From assembly GCF_954871325.1 (NCBI RefSeq), contig NC_088778.1, forward strand, positions 26,273,120 through 26,337,119: a DNA stretch of 64,000 bases, written 5' to 3'. The notes below the pieces were generated by a model that saw nothing but the letters and a program-made list of their open reading frames with translations, did no database searches and was not told the origin of the DNA. How positions within the stretch are numbered: position 1 is the stretch's first letter; every line of letters begins with the position of its first letter. The position numbers and the translations under genes were made by a program. Origin of the DNA: Gordionus sp. m RMFG-2023 (taxonomy: Eukaryota > Nematomorpha > Gordioida > Chordodea > Parachordodidae). Below are positions 36,290 through 50,400 of this stretch, in pieces.

Positions 36290-39200
36290 TAAGCTGTCCA
36301 TCAACGGGCCACGCTTTAATAGATCTTATAATTATTTAGATAACTCATGTATTTTAGTTAGGAAATTGACAGATTACTCTTTACAAGATGTGGTGACTAA
36401 ATAGCGAAAATCATTTTAGCTGTATACTTGTAACAAATAAAAATAGAAAATTCTTTTTTTTTAAAAAAAAACTTAATTATATTGACATAAATTATCAATA
36501 ATACTTAAAATACTCGTCTCTCTTCCAATATGATATGATTAAATAAGAGATTAGAATTATTATTTTTTAACTATAGTTAATAAACCCCCCCTCCCCCTTA
36601 ATACCCTTTTTACCAGTTTTTAGCGTTTTTCATTTTTCGAACGGCTTCCAAGAAATATATAATTTAAGGTGTATCTTATAACGAGTTAACGTTTTCCCCC
36701 TCTTTTCATATTATATATTTCCGGCCTCTTAGGCCGTTATAAACGGGTTTATACTCTACTATATTTCAATAAAATTATTTTGATAATTGATTGTTTTTTT
36801 ATGGGGGACTTTTAAAAAATCTTTATTAGAATAAATTCCATATTTTTTATTTTTAAAATTAAAATTATTGACATATCTTTTTTTTTATAATATTAAAATT
36901 AAACAAAATTTTTGATGTTTAATAAATATAAAAATAAATAAATAATATTTTATGTTAATTATTTTTAATATAATTATACTATTTTTTAAAATCAAGACAA
37001 TTTTTTTTATGCAACTGTTTGTAAAGCCTACTTATATAATTATTATTTTTATTATGTCGATATTTACAATTTTTATAAATTATAGATACTATGTTTAGAA
37101 TAAATTTTGTTATTTTAACTATAAAAATTTATTTTTGATGACAACCATTATAGGCTATTTTTTATTATATCAATTGTTTATCAATCTTATCACATTTTAA
37201 TATAATATCTTGGGAGGGGGGGGGGAGAGGATAAACTAGATAAATCAAGGAAAATTAGAAGTATTATAATATAGTTAATTTAGTTTAATTAGACTGCTTC
37301 ATATGTATGAATAAACATTATTCATACAATATACACTAATTTTAATCATGAATCGATTATAATTTGATTTTTTTTTAATTTAAAAAAATAGCATTGTTTT
37401 ATAGAGTAACTCCATGGTTAACCATATAAAATTCCAATCTGTTAGTCCTGTCCAGGACTGATATTTTGTTCGTTAAATAAAGAACCTACAAGTTCTGATG
37501 CTGTTGGCTAATTGATGATATATATATTAGATATGGGCAATGCCCTAATATTGGCCATGGTTTTGTTCTAATTTTAGACCGCCAAATTTCACAATATTAA
37601 AACTTAATGATCTCTGGTTTTTGAAATAAGTAGTTATTTTGAGAATACTTTAAACAGGATTTCTGAAATTTAACCTAAAATATTTAAAAAAATTTTTGCA
37701 TAAAAAATCTTTTATAAGTAAATCTCTTCTGATTTTTATGCTTTAAAAAAATTTTCATGATTAATAAAATCACAAATTTCTTCTAAAAAAATCTTTTATT
37801 TTTCATCTTCATGATTTTTTATTTAAGCTCTGGTTTAAAGATAATTTTTTTAATGTTAATATATGGGGTACATATATTATTTTATTATAGAATAACTTTC
37901 TAATTTAACCACTCATTTGCCTACAAATATCTGGGTAAAGATGAAAATTCCCTCATTTTAGGGGTTTGGGAAATAAAGAGCTCTAAAGTTCCCATCTTCC
38001 TAATTCAATTGTATTATCCGGACTGTCTTTTTTTTATTGCGCTAACTAATGACAACTCATCAGAATTATTGAATGAAAAATGTTCATTTTTATATTATGT
38101 AAATCTCTTTTGATAGTACCTCATTTATTCAAATCCAACTGAATTTTCTATATATTGTTCTAATATTTTTAACCAAATATTACATATTCTTTTTCGTCTT
38201 CAATAAATTTTAGCTATCATAGTATTGTAAATAGGTTCTGTCCAAAATATTTAAAATTTAATAAATCCTTTATGCTGATTAGAAATGGCCTATATAATAT
38301 TGGCCATATCTTAAATCTTCTAAATAAAAATATTTTCCCTCAAGGCTAATAATTTTCCCATTGCTAAAATATCTAACTTTTTCAACTCAATATTTTTTCG
38401 TGTTAATGTACACATAAGTTGATCGTCGGAGCCCATTTTTATGTTTTTATAACCGTACGATCGTCAATAGGGCACAAAACTTTCGTTTGCAAATAAACAC
38501 CGCCACGTGCTAAGTCGGCACGGGTCAGCTTGAACTTAACTTTCTCAGGAAATAAGATAATTCGTAACTCGTAAATTTTGTGGATACGAACCCGGGTTTC
38601 GATCGATTCATTATACCTATTATTAAGTCAATAGATTTGGTATATAATTAAATGGATATGTCTGATAAACTAATTTATGCACAACAAAAAAAAGTCAGTT
38701 TTAGAGAAAAAGACAGATATGAGGGTTTACAGTGCAGCAGACGATGTATTTCGAATACTTATTTCTAATGAGGGTATATATATATAAGAAATATATAATA
38801 ATAATACAAAATGGTCAATAAAATGATTATTTAAAATAACAACAAAAATAGACTATAACATATTGAGCATAAATTAAAATGCCTTTTGGCGCTATATTGC
38901 TGTTTTTAACCCTATTTTAAAAAGTAATGGTTCCAGTTTCTGGTTTAATGGTAAATTCAAAATATGTTCACTAGAAAAATGGAATCCCTAAATTTTACCA
39001 TTAATCATAATTGGGAGAAATAGGTTGTTTTAGGATTATTCTTTATCTAATCAAATATTGAAAGATAAAAACCTTATTAAATGTGATATATATAGTAATT
39101 AAATCATTTATTCAGTTAAATAAAATAACTTTATTGACGTGATCTTAAAATTTTAAGAAAATAAAAATTCACATCAAGGGTTTTGACAATGACTGTATTA

Positions 39201-39647
39201 TATATTATAAATATGTAAGAATTTTAAATTTATAAATATAATTTATTTTAGAATATATAAATATTGCAAAACATAGACAAAATTTAGCACTAGAATATAG
39301 TTTATGTATATAAAAATTTACCGGATAAAAATTTTCTTGGAATATGTATAAAAATATTTAACTAAATTTAATTTTATATATTAAAGAGATCATGAAGGGA
39401 ATTTTTAAAAAAAATGATATTGCACTTTATGTTTTAATATAAAATTTAAAAAATATGGAGTATAATTTGACTTTTCATGCATTAGTTTTCCATAATATCC
39501 CATAAAAATTTTCAAATCCGAAAATGTTTTAACTTTTATAATTAAAATTAATAAAAGTTTTTCTTGATTTCTAAAAAAAAATAAAATAATGGGGGTGGGG
39601 GGATAATACGAGATTAATACATATTTTTTTTATAAAAAATATATCAT
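36290..39647. other. Intergenic space between two convergent genes
   Basis: It separates the stop of the plus-strand HINFP-like gene from the stop of the minus-strand GABA-B receptor gene. It is A+T-rich, with a C-rich tract near 36584, a G run at 37215, a dispersed AAAAATCTTC repeat copy near 37655-37845 and a GC-richer open frame at 38439-38612. Transcription terminators of both genes should lie here; AATAAA occurs often by composition, so none can be chosen. Confidence 0.5.
38439..38612 (-). other. Short coding-like minus frame of unknown origin
   Basis: A GC-richer island reads on the minus strand as ~57 codons with balanced composition: IHKIYELRIILFPEKVKFKL, then TRADLARGGVYLQTKVLCPI, then a stop after DDRTVIKT. 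No start codon or clear acceptor frames it. I do not recognise it. Candidates are a relic of a transposon protein or a terminal exon of an unmodelled gene. Confidence 0.25.
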
Positions 39648-41406
39648 TTATTTGGCCATTTGTTTCTTCTTTAACATTTCGCTCAATCGTTGGATCTGCG
39701 CATCTTTCTAAAAAATAAATTAATATATAAGGTCATTAAAAAGCATATTTTATATGATATTACTACAATAATGAGAAACGTCGGCAAAGTAGGAGCGATT
39801 AAATTGTTCAACGTAAAGATAGAAATTTTTAAATATAATCAGGTGGACGCCTTTTAGAAATTTAGCTTTTATAATCATATTTATTTTCTTCAACAAATTC
39901 GGATTTTCAAGACTAAAAATTATAATCCGATTTTTAGATTTCCGGTTGAACCAAAAGAGGGTCTGGTTATAAATTATTTTTTAAAAAAAATTGTGCCTCT
40001 TTAAAACAATTCTAGATATGGCCATTGGCTACTTAAGCCAATGTTTTTTTAAAAAAAATATTATATACCATTTCGATATGACTAAGAAAGAAAGAACATC
40101 GTTTTTCATGCAAAATTTATGATCATTCAATATTCTGAATATATTGAAATAAAATTTCAAGAACTTGAAAAACGTCGCTGTATATATGATGGTTTATATT
40201 TGCTAGTTTCAATGAGTTTAAATCGAACCACACACATCTAAACTAAATTAGTAAGTAACTTCAAAACTTCTTATAAAGTACATTCAACATTTTTAGTTAT
40301 CAACTAAATATATCATAGACGATATCTCAATGTGAATAGCATCTTTTTGACAAATTAAAATCTTATTTTTACTGACTGCAATAACTAATAAAAATTTTGA
40401 CAATAATATATCGACCTATCTTTTTTTATCAAGACCCGACATTTTCACAATATCACAGTCCTCCCAGACCCATAAACAATATATTACATGAGATGGAAAC
40501 CAATGCGCACAATACCAGCAAAATTATAATAAAAATATTTATCTCTTACTTTGTTTTTTTTCATCCCTAGTTATTACTGTGAATTTTAGGCCATATACAA
40601 AAACAAGGCTCCCTCTAGCAATAATAATAATCATCAATATTCCTGATCACCGAGAAATTATATTTCCAATAAATAAACTTCCAATAGCAACTTTTCCACC
40701 CTATTATACACAATATTGCCACCCTCTATTATCTAATCGCAAATAGCATGGAGGGAATAGCTAATAACAAAAACCCGCTATCAATATTAGCCACATCGAA
40801 GCTAACAAAAATCATCACTTAGAGCAAGTGATGTAGATAATATTCCCATCGAAGTGGAAATAGATATTAGGGACAAGATTATCTATTAATCAGCAAAATC
40901 AATTTATGATAAAAAAAAATTTCTTAAGCTCTTCCTTAAAAATCACCTAAAAATCTTTCACTGAAAAACTTATGCAAATTCTTCAAATATAATCATTGAT
41001 TTTTCCTGTAAGAAACAGTTCATAAAGCTCCGAAATTAATCAATCTGCATGAATGGATTTTTATTCGCCCCGTGAGGCTATTTAGGGAAGGAAATGCTTA
41101 GTTTTAATCTGATATTCAAAATTACATCTTTAAAAATACTCCGCGTTATTTTGAGTTAATATAAAAACTCAAAATATTATTCCTTTATTTTGAACTTAAA
41201 AAGGACTCTATCGAATAATATAGATGATTTCTAGTAGCATTCTTACATAGTAAATTTTGTATACATACTTCAGATATTTGTTTCAAAATTTCGTCGTTTT
41301 CGTTGGAAAGTTGTTGGTACTTATTTTCTTCATCTTTGCTCAACAAATTACCTTTCAAAGTGTCGGGAGTTTCTTCATCCGTTTTTCGTTTCCAGATGTA
41401 AAAAAT
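39648..41406 (-). CDS. GABBR1: GABA-B receptor C-terminal coiled-coil exons
   Basis: Two exons, 41269-41406 and 39648-39707, encode the cytoplasmic tail. After [13 protein letters not shown] come heptad-patterned residues from [19 protein letters not shown] to [16 protein letters not shown], then QMAK and TAA. In subunit 1 this coiled coil pairs with subunit 2. The RXR-type ER-retention motif that follows the mammalian coil is not present in this short tail. Either surface control works differently here or another last exon exists. Confidence 0.85.
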
Positions 41407-44400
41407 CTTGATTGTGTTTAGGTTTATATGATAAAAAAAAATTGTAAATCATGGAGGTTTCTATACGTCAATGAAATGGTCCTATCGGTTTTAGATCGGG
41501 ACCGATTGAAAGATCAGTTTTTTTAGAAGAAGTGTCCGTATTTTGGTTCGGTAAATTTAGTTACGGTTCTACGATGCTTATATATAAGTGTAATTCACTT
41601 TACAATTTTGTTTCTGGTATATTGTATAGTAATTGTTTTTATAACCTTTATTTTTAAAAAAATACTTTTAGTAGATCAATAATTCTATGTTTTATTTTCA
41701 CTATAATTTTATTTCTCACTTTTCTTTCTTATTTACTAATAACAATAAAATAAAATCTAACTACGAATAAATAATTATTTTTTTTGTATACTATAACAAT
41801 GACAAGTACCACACTCACCACAGTGGGTTTTTTTAAAATTATTTTTGTGTATATTTTATATTATTTTTCTAGAGGAGTTACTTTAGTTTTTTATAATTCT
41901 TTTTCTCTTTTATTTTTGTACATTTTTATTGCAATATATTAAGAAAACGAAAAAGTTTGTCAAAAATGGTATTTTACCTTTAAATTATATATTTGTATTA
42001 TATTATTCTTATTCTTATTTGATTTGATATTGTTTGTCGATATAAATTACTTTTAGATTTAATAAAATGATAAAACAAAGAATTAAATTAAGGGGAAACG
42101 AAAATATTTTTAAAATAACAAAAAAATTTAGACAATTTTATTTTGCTCTAATCAATAATGGTGTCACAATTTTATTCATTAAAAAAAACACGAAATTTTT
42201 AATAATTTAAGTCAATTTTTAGCATTATTATTTTTTATAAAACTTTTAAATAAAGTAATATATTTCCAGCTTTCCAAAACATAATCCATGAAGATTAATC
42301 ATAAACCCGTGATCATTAATGGACAGTAAATTTTCAAGATAAGACAATTTCCTATTGTAATTGCGCAATATTAAATTTTTATATATATTTTCAAAAAAAA
42401 AAATGTATTAGTAAAATTGTATAAGTCAATTTTCTTTTACTTTCGGGAAAAATATGAGAACTGTCGAGAGAAAGGTAGATTAGTAAAATTATATTATAGA
42501 AATGATTTAAAGAGTCAATTTTTTTTTACCTTCGGGAAAAATATGAGAACTGTCGAGAGGAAGGTAGACGCTAATAAACTTATGGCGACAAATGCGAAAC
42601 TCGCGTTGTGATTGTTAACTATGAGTATAGTCATTGGGATCGTTATGGCGCATAAAATCTTTTAAAAATAAATAACCGGTTATTTATAAACTCTTCCTGC
42701 GTTTTTGATAACGGGTCTCATCTTATAATTCACCAATGTTATTGGTTTAAATTAACCCCCATGTAAATGGGTAGGGGATATGAATCGTCAACACCGATAT
42801 GAAAGGTAGGCGGTAAGCCTCCAAGAGATTTTTAAGCTTTAAAATGACCTACAAAAGAATATTTTTTTAAGTGAGCCTTGGGCTTGCTTTGCCGCTAGTG
42901 GTCTTCTTTAAACAAATTTTTAAGAGCGAGTAAGTGATATTATAAATAAAATGTTATTTGAGAAGACTAACTTATAATAAAAAATTTTTAAAAAAAATTA
43001 CCACTATATTATATATCGCAACGCCGGCCAATTTGGAATCATTGATTTGTTTGATAAACACTTTACGCGTATCGTAGCTCAAAAAAAGTCCGAATATCAA
43101 TATCAGTCCCTTCATGCCGTATAAAATGGCTTTAAAAAATAATAATATTAACTATATAATGAATATTTATTATATAATAATTATTTTTAAAAAAAACCTC
43201 ATAAATAAATATCCAACCCAGATAAAGCTGAAAACCCTATACTCATAATCAAACCAAACGTGATTGATTATTTTAAAAAAAATCGTTGAAACTAACATTT
43301 AAAATTGTATCTTTCGAACCTAAAAATTAAGTTATCAAAAAGCCATGCATCTTGCTATTCTTTCATTAGTGTTTTGATAGTCTTTTAAGCCAAAAAAAAC
43401 TTTCCTGGATTTTATACCTTTCAAACTACTTATCAAGTGTAACTAAAAACAACAACTTATATCTACATAAAAAACTCCAGTATATGCAGTGATCGAAAAG
43501 CGCACCATTTATATAGGTTTTCTAACTAATATATATCCAATTTTCAATTGCCCTCCACAAGCCTATCAGTCGTTTCTAAGCATGGCAGACCTTAAAAAAA
43601 TGTTAACCCAAACTTATGCGATCTCACCTAACCATACTAAAATAGTGTCTAGTGGCAACAAATAAAACTAAACGAGGAGAAAAACCAGGGCCGTGAACCA
43701 TAACCCGAACCCTCAATATTTTATGGAACCCAAACCCTTTTTCAAAATTTAGGGTTCAGAGTTCAATAACTTTATATTTAAAATACTAAATTTCTATTTA
43801 TTTAAAGAATATATTACCATATAAAAGAACATGCAAATTATTTAAAACGTAAAACACCATTTTTTTCAAAGGCTGAAAATTATTAGTATGAGGATATTAA
43901 AATTCGATTATATTTCAATCATAATGATAAATTATTTTTATAGTAAGGGCGAAATATAGTAAAAATAAAGTTTATAAAAAAAACTGATGTTTCTGTTACT
44001 TTTACTAAAATTTTATAAATCCTTATTTTTCTGAACCCTGAACCTGGTTCAGAGATATTTCACCTAACAAGAACACAAACTGCAACCCTTTTAAAGAAGG
44101 AGAGTTCACAACCCTGAGAAAAACTAATTGGAATGGAATCATGTTGAAACAATTTCAAGAATGAAGCTTTGAAATAAGTTACTCAATTTGGGAACACTAT
44201 AAATGCAAAATAATTTAAGATGGCCATATAGTTAATGACGAAAATAAATCATGGAAATTTGGGAATTACATTAATGCCGAAATATAATCCAGGATAATGA
44301 TCAAATGTCTAACAGAGATCCCAGTTATACTCGTTAAGTTCTTAATGATATGCTACAGATTTAAAAATGATATATATCAAAGTGTTTGGCACAACCGGAC

Positions 44401-47400
44401 TAAAAAAAGTTTTGATTTATTATTTTTCTTAGAGTCGGTTCTTGATTTCTAAAAAAATTTTTTAAAGAGGTTTTCGTTTCCGGTTATAAGATTAGATCTA
44501 GTTCAGTGGGTTCCATCTTCTTTAATAACGGTTTCGTTTCTTAGAGAATTCTAGGGAAAGTGGAGTTCTGGTTCCTAACTCCTATAGATTTTTAACAGAA
44601 AGAGGGGCTATGGCTTCCTTATTCACTCCGGTTCCACAAATCTGTTAATAATTACAAATAGTAGTTGGTTAAATGTATAAAGAAGAAGGAAAAAAAATAT
44701 AATTTTACCTTCAACAATTTTAAAATTTTTTTTACTTTACCCCCATCAAACAAATAAATATTTTTTAATAAAATATAATGAAACTTACATAACCAAATGC
44801 CGAGTTTACGGCAGGAACAAATTTCTAACTGAGGCAGTATCTTGAATTCATCGTCACGATTTACTATTACTATCATGGGGAAATCTTTGAGCGACTTGTA
44901 TAAGGGGTCTAACAGTCTCCAAATTATCAGAAAAAGTATGTCTAAGGCTAAGAATGTCGGTACACAAAGATTGTATTTCCAATTATCGCTTGGCTAGAAT
45001 AATAAATATTAAAATATCACTCATGGAAATTAATTGGCCACATAAGTTCATTGGAAAAATGGGTTGAGTGGGATTCTTCGCAATAATTTTACATGATTTT
45101 AATGTTTTATACGTTATGTTATATAATATTCCTTGGATCGTATGGCAATGAAATTTGTTTTTCTTTATTTATCATTCTATCTTTGAAACAATCTCATTTT
45201 TTGAAAAATCAATATTTTCTGTGCAAAAAAATAATAATCCTGTGATGGTGGTGAAAACAATAAATAATTTTTTCGACAAGTTTAGATATCTTTGACAAAT
45301 TGATATAAACACATAAATGGTACACAATTGCCTTTATTTTCAGGGTTAATTGATCCTATTACATATCCCAATTTTTAGAACCTGGAAGAAAGAGGGTTTT
45401 AGTTCCGGTTGAATCTTCTTTTTTTTAAAAAAGTGGTTCTGTTTCCTGTTCCTAAAATCTTGAAAAGTGTTTCTACTTCATGTTTCTAGAATTTGAAAAT
45501 TACGCCAATCTTAAACGGCACTCTTTCTTTTATTGGGTGGTCATGAGACAAGGGCTTTTATTTCAAAAAAAAGCTTCGAAATTAAATAGGTCAACGGTCC
45601 TGTAATATCTGTAAAATATAATTATTGACCAAACTCCCTAAAGTAATAACTTAATGGTGATATGCCTGGAAGAAAAAAATGCAAAAATAATAAAGACATA
45701 TCACTTAAAAAAACTGACCAATAGCAAAAAAAAATTTATTAGAAAAGTGCATTCTTTACTAAAAAAAAGAATAAGAAAACCAAAATAAAAAAATGCCATT
45801 TTTCTAATCAAAAATAGTTTTAAAAAACTTAGTCAAGACAACCTTTAGTTAGCTCCTGATCCCAGGTCAAATTGAGGTTTTGCAAAATTTTTAAACAAAA
45901 AAAATTAATTCGATCTGGTTATTCGATATCCGTATCGGTTCAGTTTCGGTTTTGGTCTTCACTATTTAAAAACCTTATATATAGGGTATGATCTTGATAC
46001 AAATTGGGTAATAATAATTGAGAAGGGAACTACTTAATATTTAGTAAAGCGTGCGACCTAAAAGCTGAAGAAACATAATATGTAACGATAAACAAAATCA
46101 CGTCAAGGATTTACTTCGACCAAAAAGTTAATTTCGATACCCGACCCCTTTTTGGATACTATGAAATCGACGACTTGTTTGTGCCTATGTTTGATCAATT
46201 GACTAATAGTCTTTTTTTTTAAAAATAAATAAAAATGAATAGAATTAAAAATAAATTGACCTATAAAAATGGTGAAAATACGCATTTTGAATAATAAGAG
46301 GAATTAATAACTTCAAGATAACTAAGAATCTTATCAGGCATTCGGGCTTAGTTAGTTGTCATTATATTGTGTGCTTAATCTATTTATCTCTTTTTTTAAA
46401 TAAAGACACTCAATAATTTATATAAAATTCCTTACCAGAACTATAAAAATAAAAGACACACGATATACCCAATTAATGATCTTACAAAAATTTTAAAATA
46501 TATCAATTTTATATTTCACAATATGGAATATTATATTTAAAAAAATTTAAGCCCCAACCTAGCCCCGAATAGGAATAAGCCTGGCCTGTATTATAAAAAA
46601 AAAATAAGTGAATATTAACTTTATTATCTTTTTTGATGGCAGCTTTCAAAGCTTGGACCTTAAGCACTTTGGTAAACAGAGAACCATAAGCTAACGAAAA
46701 TCCCAAACTCAATAACCACAATCTCCCCTACGGAAATTGAAATTTGTTAAAATAAAAAATATTTTAATCAAAATTTGATATTTTTCTTTTTTCATTCGAA
46801 GAAATAAATTACTTTTATCTTTATAAATAAATATGAAAATGATATAATTTTTATTTTAAAAATATATCGTCGGCTGAGAATTAGAGTGTTCACTTTTTTT
46901 TCTGCAACAGCGTATATATTATTATGTATATTCATAGTGATGTTAAACGGCTAACCAAGCCCGGAGATTTTGCTCATAGATAGCAGAAAAGGTTGAACAT
47001 CTATTAACCAAATCTCGAAACTTGGGTAATTTTTTTGGATTAACCGTTTTTAAAAATCGAGCCGTTTAACAACACTCCTCAATAAAAATGATGAAATATA
47101 ATTGAGAATAATCCTTTATTTGCATTATTAAAGGTGTGATCTCCTATTTAAATGCAAAGAAATAAATACGTGTTTTTTTAAAAAAATGCTCTCCTAAAAC
47201 AATTTTTTTTTTGATGGATATAGACCACTACATTATTCAGCCGACGATATAAATTTATGAGTCCGACAAAAATGAAAACTAACTTTTAGAAACAGAACAG
47301 AGTAAATAAACATCAATTTTTAAAAAATTAACTTTTTTTATGCACAACTATATTTGATATTATAGCAACTAGTGTTTTTAAAAATGGGCCAAATCAAAAT

Positions 47401-50400
47401 TTTAGCCAATACATTATTACATAGGCCTCAAAATTTTAGTATATGTCTAAACCTTTGTGGCAACTGTAGTAAAAAAATCTTCCAAGTTTAGGGTAATTTA
47501 ATTTTGGCTAAAAATATTTGAGATAGCAGTTTTCAAAAATAATAAGAATTAATAAAGGAGATAAAATAATCATTAATTAAAGATTAGGGCAATAAGAACC
47601 AAAAAATGAAGATTATAATGGCTTATTTCAGGATCAAAAGAATAGTGCAAATTAAAAATTATGCATATCCGAATAATAATGTATCACAATTGGCCTTTGT
47701 AAAGGTAAAAGAAATCTGCATCTTAGTATTTAAACCCCCAGCTGTATTCTTTAGTTCAAAGATTGATTTAGTAGATTAAAGAGGAGAAAATGAAGTAAGT
47801 TCTGTGAGTAAGAATATTGCATATAAATGCCAATTCAAGAGTGATTTAGATGTAAGAGTCCTTTGAAATGAAGAATGATAGCGAAGTCGACTCAATGGCA
47901 GTAGCAATACTGAATGATAATAAAGTCAACTCTTCTGCATTAGCGATATCATTTACAGATGAGATGACCGATGAAAGGGAAGTGGAAACCGTTAACAAGC
48001 TAGATAAAAACCGATCAGAAAATTTAATAGGGTGATGTTTGGGGATATTAAATTATAATATAGTTGATAGTATAATTATAATATAGTCATTAAAAGAAGT
48101 TAATTGTAGTTTTTTGTTTTAAATAGGATTAGTGTACTTCAGTATATTATTATTATTATTTTAATTCAATATTATATTATTTTGCGCAATCGTTTTGTTA
48201 AAAAAAATAATTATTATATTATTAGTATTATTATTATTATTAAGTTGTATTGATAAAAAAAAACATAATAAAAAGTTAGTTATCGGGTTTTTGGAAAAAT
48301 TTTCGTTATTAATTCTAGGAAGAAAATTTGTTGTTGATTTTTTTGGTTGAGAGAAATTATTGAAAAAGAAAAATTGGTGTATGTTTTAAAAAAGAAGAAA
48401 TTAAAGTAAGACAAAAAAAATAATAAATATATTTGTTGTAAAAAGTAAAATAAAAATAAATTAAAAGTAACCGACCAATTTTCATCTTGTAATATTTCTA
48501 TAATTAGTAGAAATATTAAAGTGGTGGCCAAGTCGAGTCTTGTTATATTTTGAAAAGTAGTTAGGTTATACCCGTGAACAGTATAAATTACCTGTGGGCG
48601 GAAGTTATTTTGGAAAATTAGTTAGGTTATACCCGTGGACAGTATAAATTACCTGTGGGCGGAAGTTATTTTGGAAAATTAGTTAAATTATACCCGTGGA
48701 CAGTATAAATTATCTGTGGACGGAAGTTATTTTGGAAAATTATTAGGTTATACCCGTGGGACAGAAGTTTAATTGGAATAATTAATTACCTGTTGGGCAG
48801 AAGTTTACTGTTATATAGTTGTTAAGTTGAGACTTTGGCTTACCAGAAATTTTACCAAAAGCATCAATTACACGGAAGTGCTGCCCAAATTTTGGCCTAG
48901 ATAAATCTATTAGTAGGAAATTCGCGCAAATTTTAGAATAAGCGGTTACACGGGAGTGCTGCCCAAATTTTGGCTGATATAAAACTGTTACAGGAAATTT
49001 ACACAGATTTTGTCAAATATTAACATATAGAGTGTGCATGTATATGTGCATAATTGGCTTATTTACGCTATTAATAATATCCTATTTGCTAACATTACAG
49101 ATAACTAAGATTTTTATCCTGAAATTAATTATAAATTTTTTGTAACGCCGGAATGAAAAGTTTCAAATTTATTAAATACTGGGAGATACAATATAACATT
49201 TTGGGAGCGCTGGTTATACTATTAATATGGGTATGTAGTCTAGTCTGGGGCAGGAGATTGAGGAGTCGCAGCGTAAGAATAAGGGGACAAACATTAACAA
49301 TTGAGGGGCATAATGGGGAGGAGGATATGATGGGTAAAGTTACGTGGCTACCTGTTCAGGAATTAATTAAGGGGTGGACGGATAGTGATGTTAGTAGAGA
49401 TTTATATAGTTCTGATAAACGTTATTTCGAAAGTAATCAAGAGTTACGACCGTATAGAGAGCCCAGAGAGAATTCTCGGGGGAGAAAATTAGAGATAAAA
49501 CAAAATTTTGTGCCGCGTGAAAGAGGAGTAATGAGTTGTTATAATTGTGGAAAACCAGGTCATATGCTCAGAGAATGCCGTGAGGCAAAATGTTTTGGGT
49601 GTGGAAAGTTAGGACATATAGCTCCGTATTGTCCAAATAAGCAGGAGAGATTAAGATGTGTGGCTTGTGGTCGATTTGAGCATAATAAAGGGGAGTGCAA
49701 TACGAGCAATTACAATAATAAAAGCGGTTTTCCACAAAGAGAAATTGGTCCCAGATATTTCTACTAATTATAGAAATATTACAAGATGAAAATTGGTCGG
49801 TTACTTTTAATTTATTTTTATTTTACTTTTTATAACAAATATATTTATTATTTTTTTTGTCTTACTTTAATTTCTTCTTTTTTAAAACATACACCAATTT
49901 TTCTTTTTCAATAACTTCTCTCAACCAAAAAAAATCAACAACAAATTTTCTTCCCAGAATTAATAACGAAAATTTTTCCAAAAACCCGATAACTAACTTT
50001 TTATTATTTTTTTTTTTTATATTCACAATACAACTTAATAATAATAATAATAATACTAATAATATAATAATTTTTTTTTTAACAAAACGATTGCGCAAAA
50101 TAATATAATATTGAATTAAAATAATAATAATAATATACTGAAGTACACTAATCCTATTTAAAACAAATAACTACAATTAACTTCTTTTAATGACTATATT
50201 ATAATTATAATATCAACTATATTATAATTTAATATCCCCAAACATCACAAATAGCATCATCGGACAAGACGTTGTTTGTTAGAGGAAATTTAGTCATGTT
50301 AAATTGGAGGGAAATGTAGCAATTGCCATATTATTATAATGTACTTTTTTTAATTGTCTTGGGTAGATATGCATATTATATTGTATATTGTAACATTCGA

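Noticed and set aside
46103-46285. 60-codon minus frame between receptor exons
   Set aside because: Exons 46620-46727 and 44789-44993 join in phase and align without a gap, so nothing is missing here.
48280-50108. Three similar Phe/Leu/Asn-rich frames on both strands
   Set aside because: They are mirror images arising from the two inverted repeats of the gag-like fossil; no protein features.
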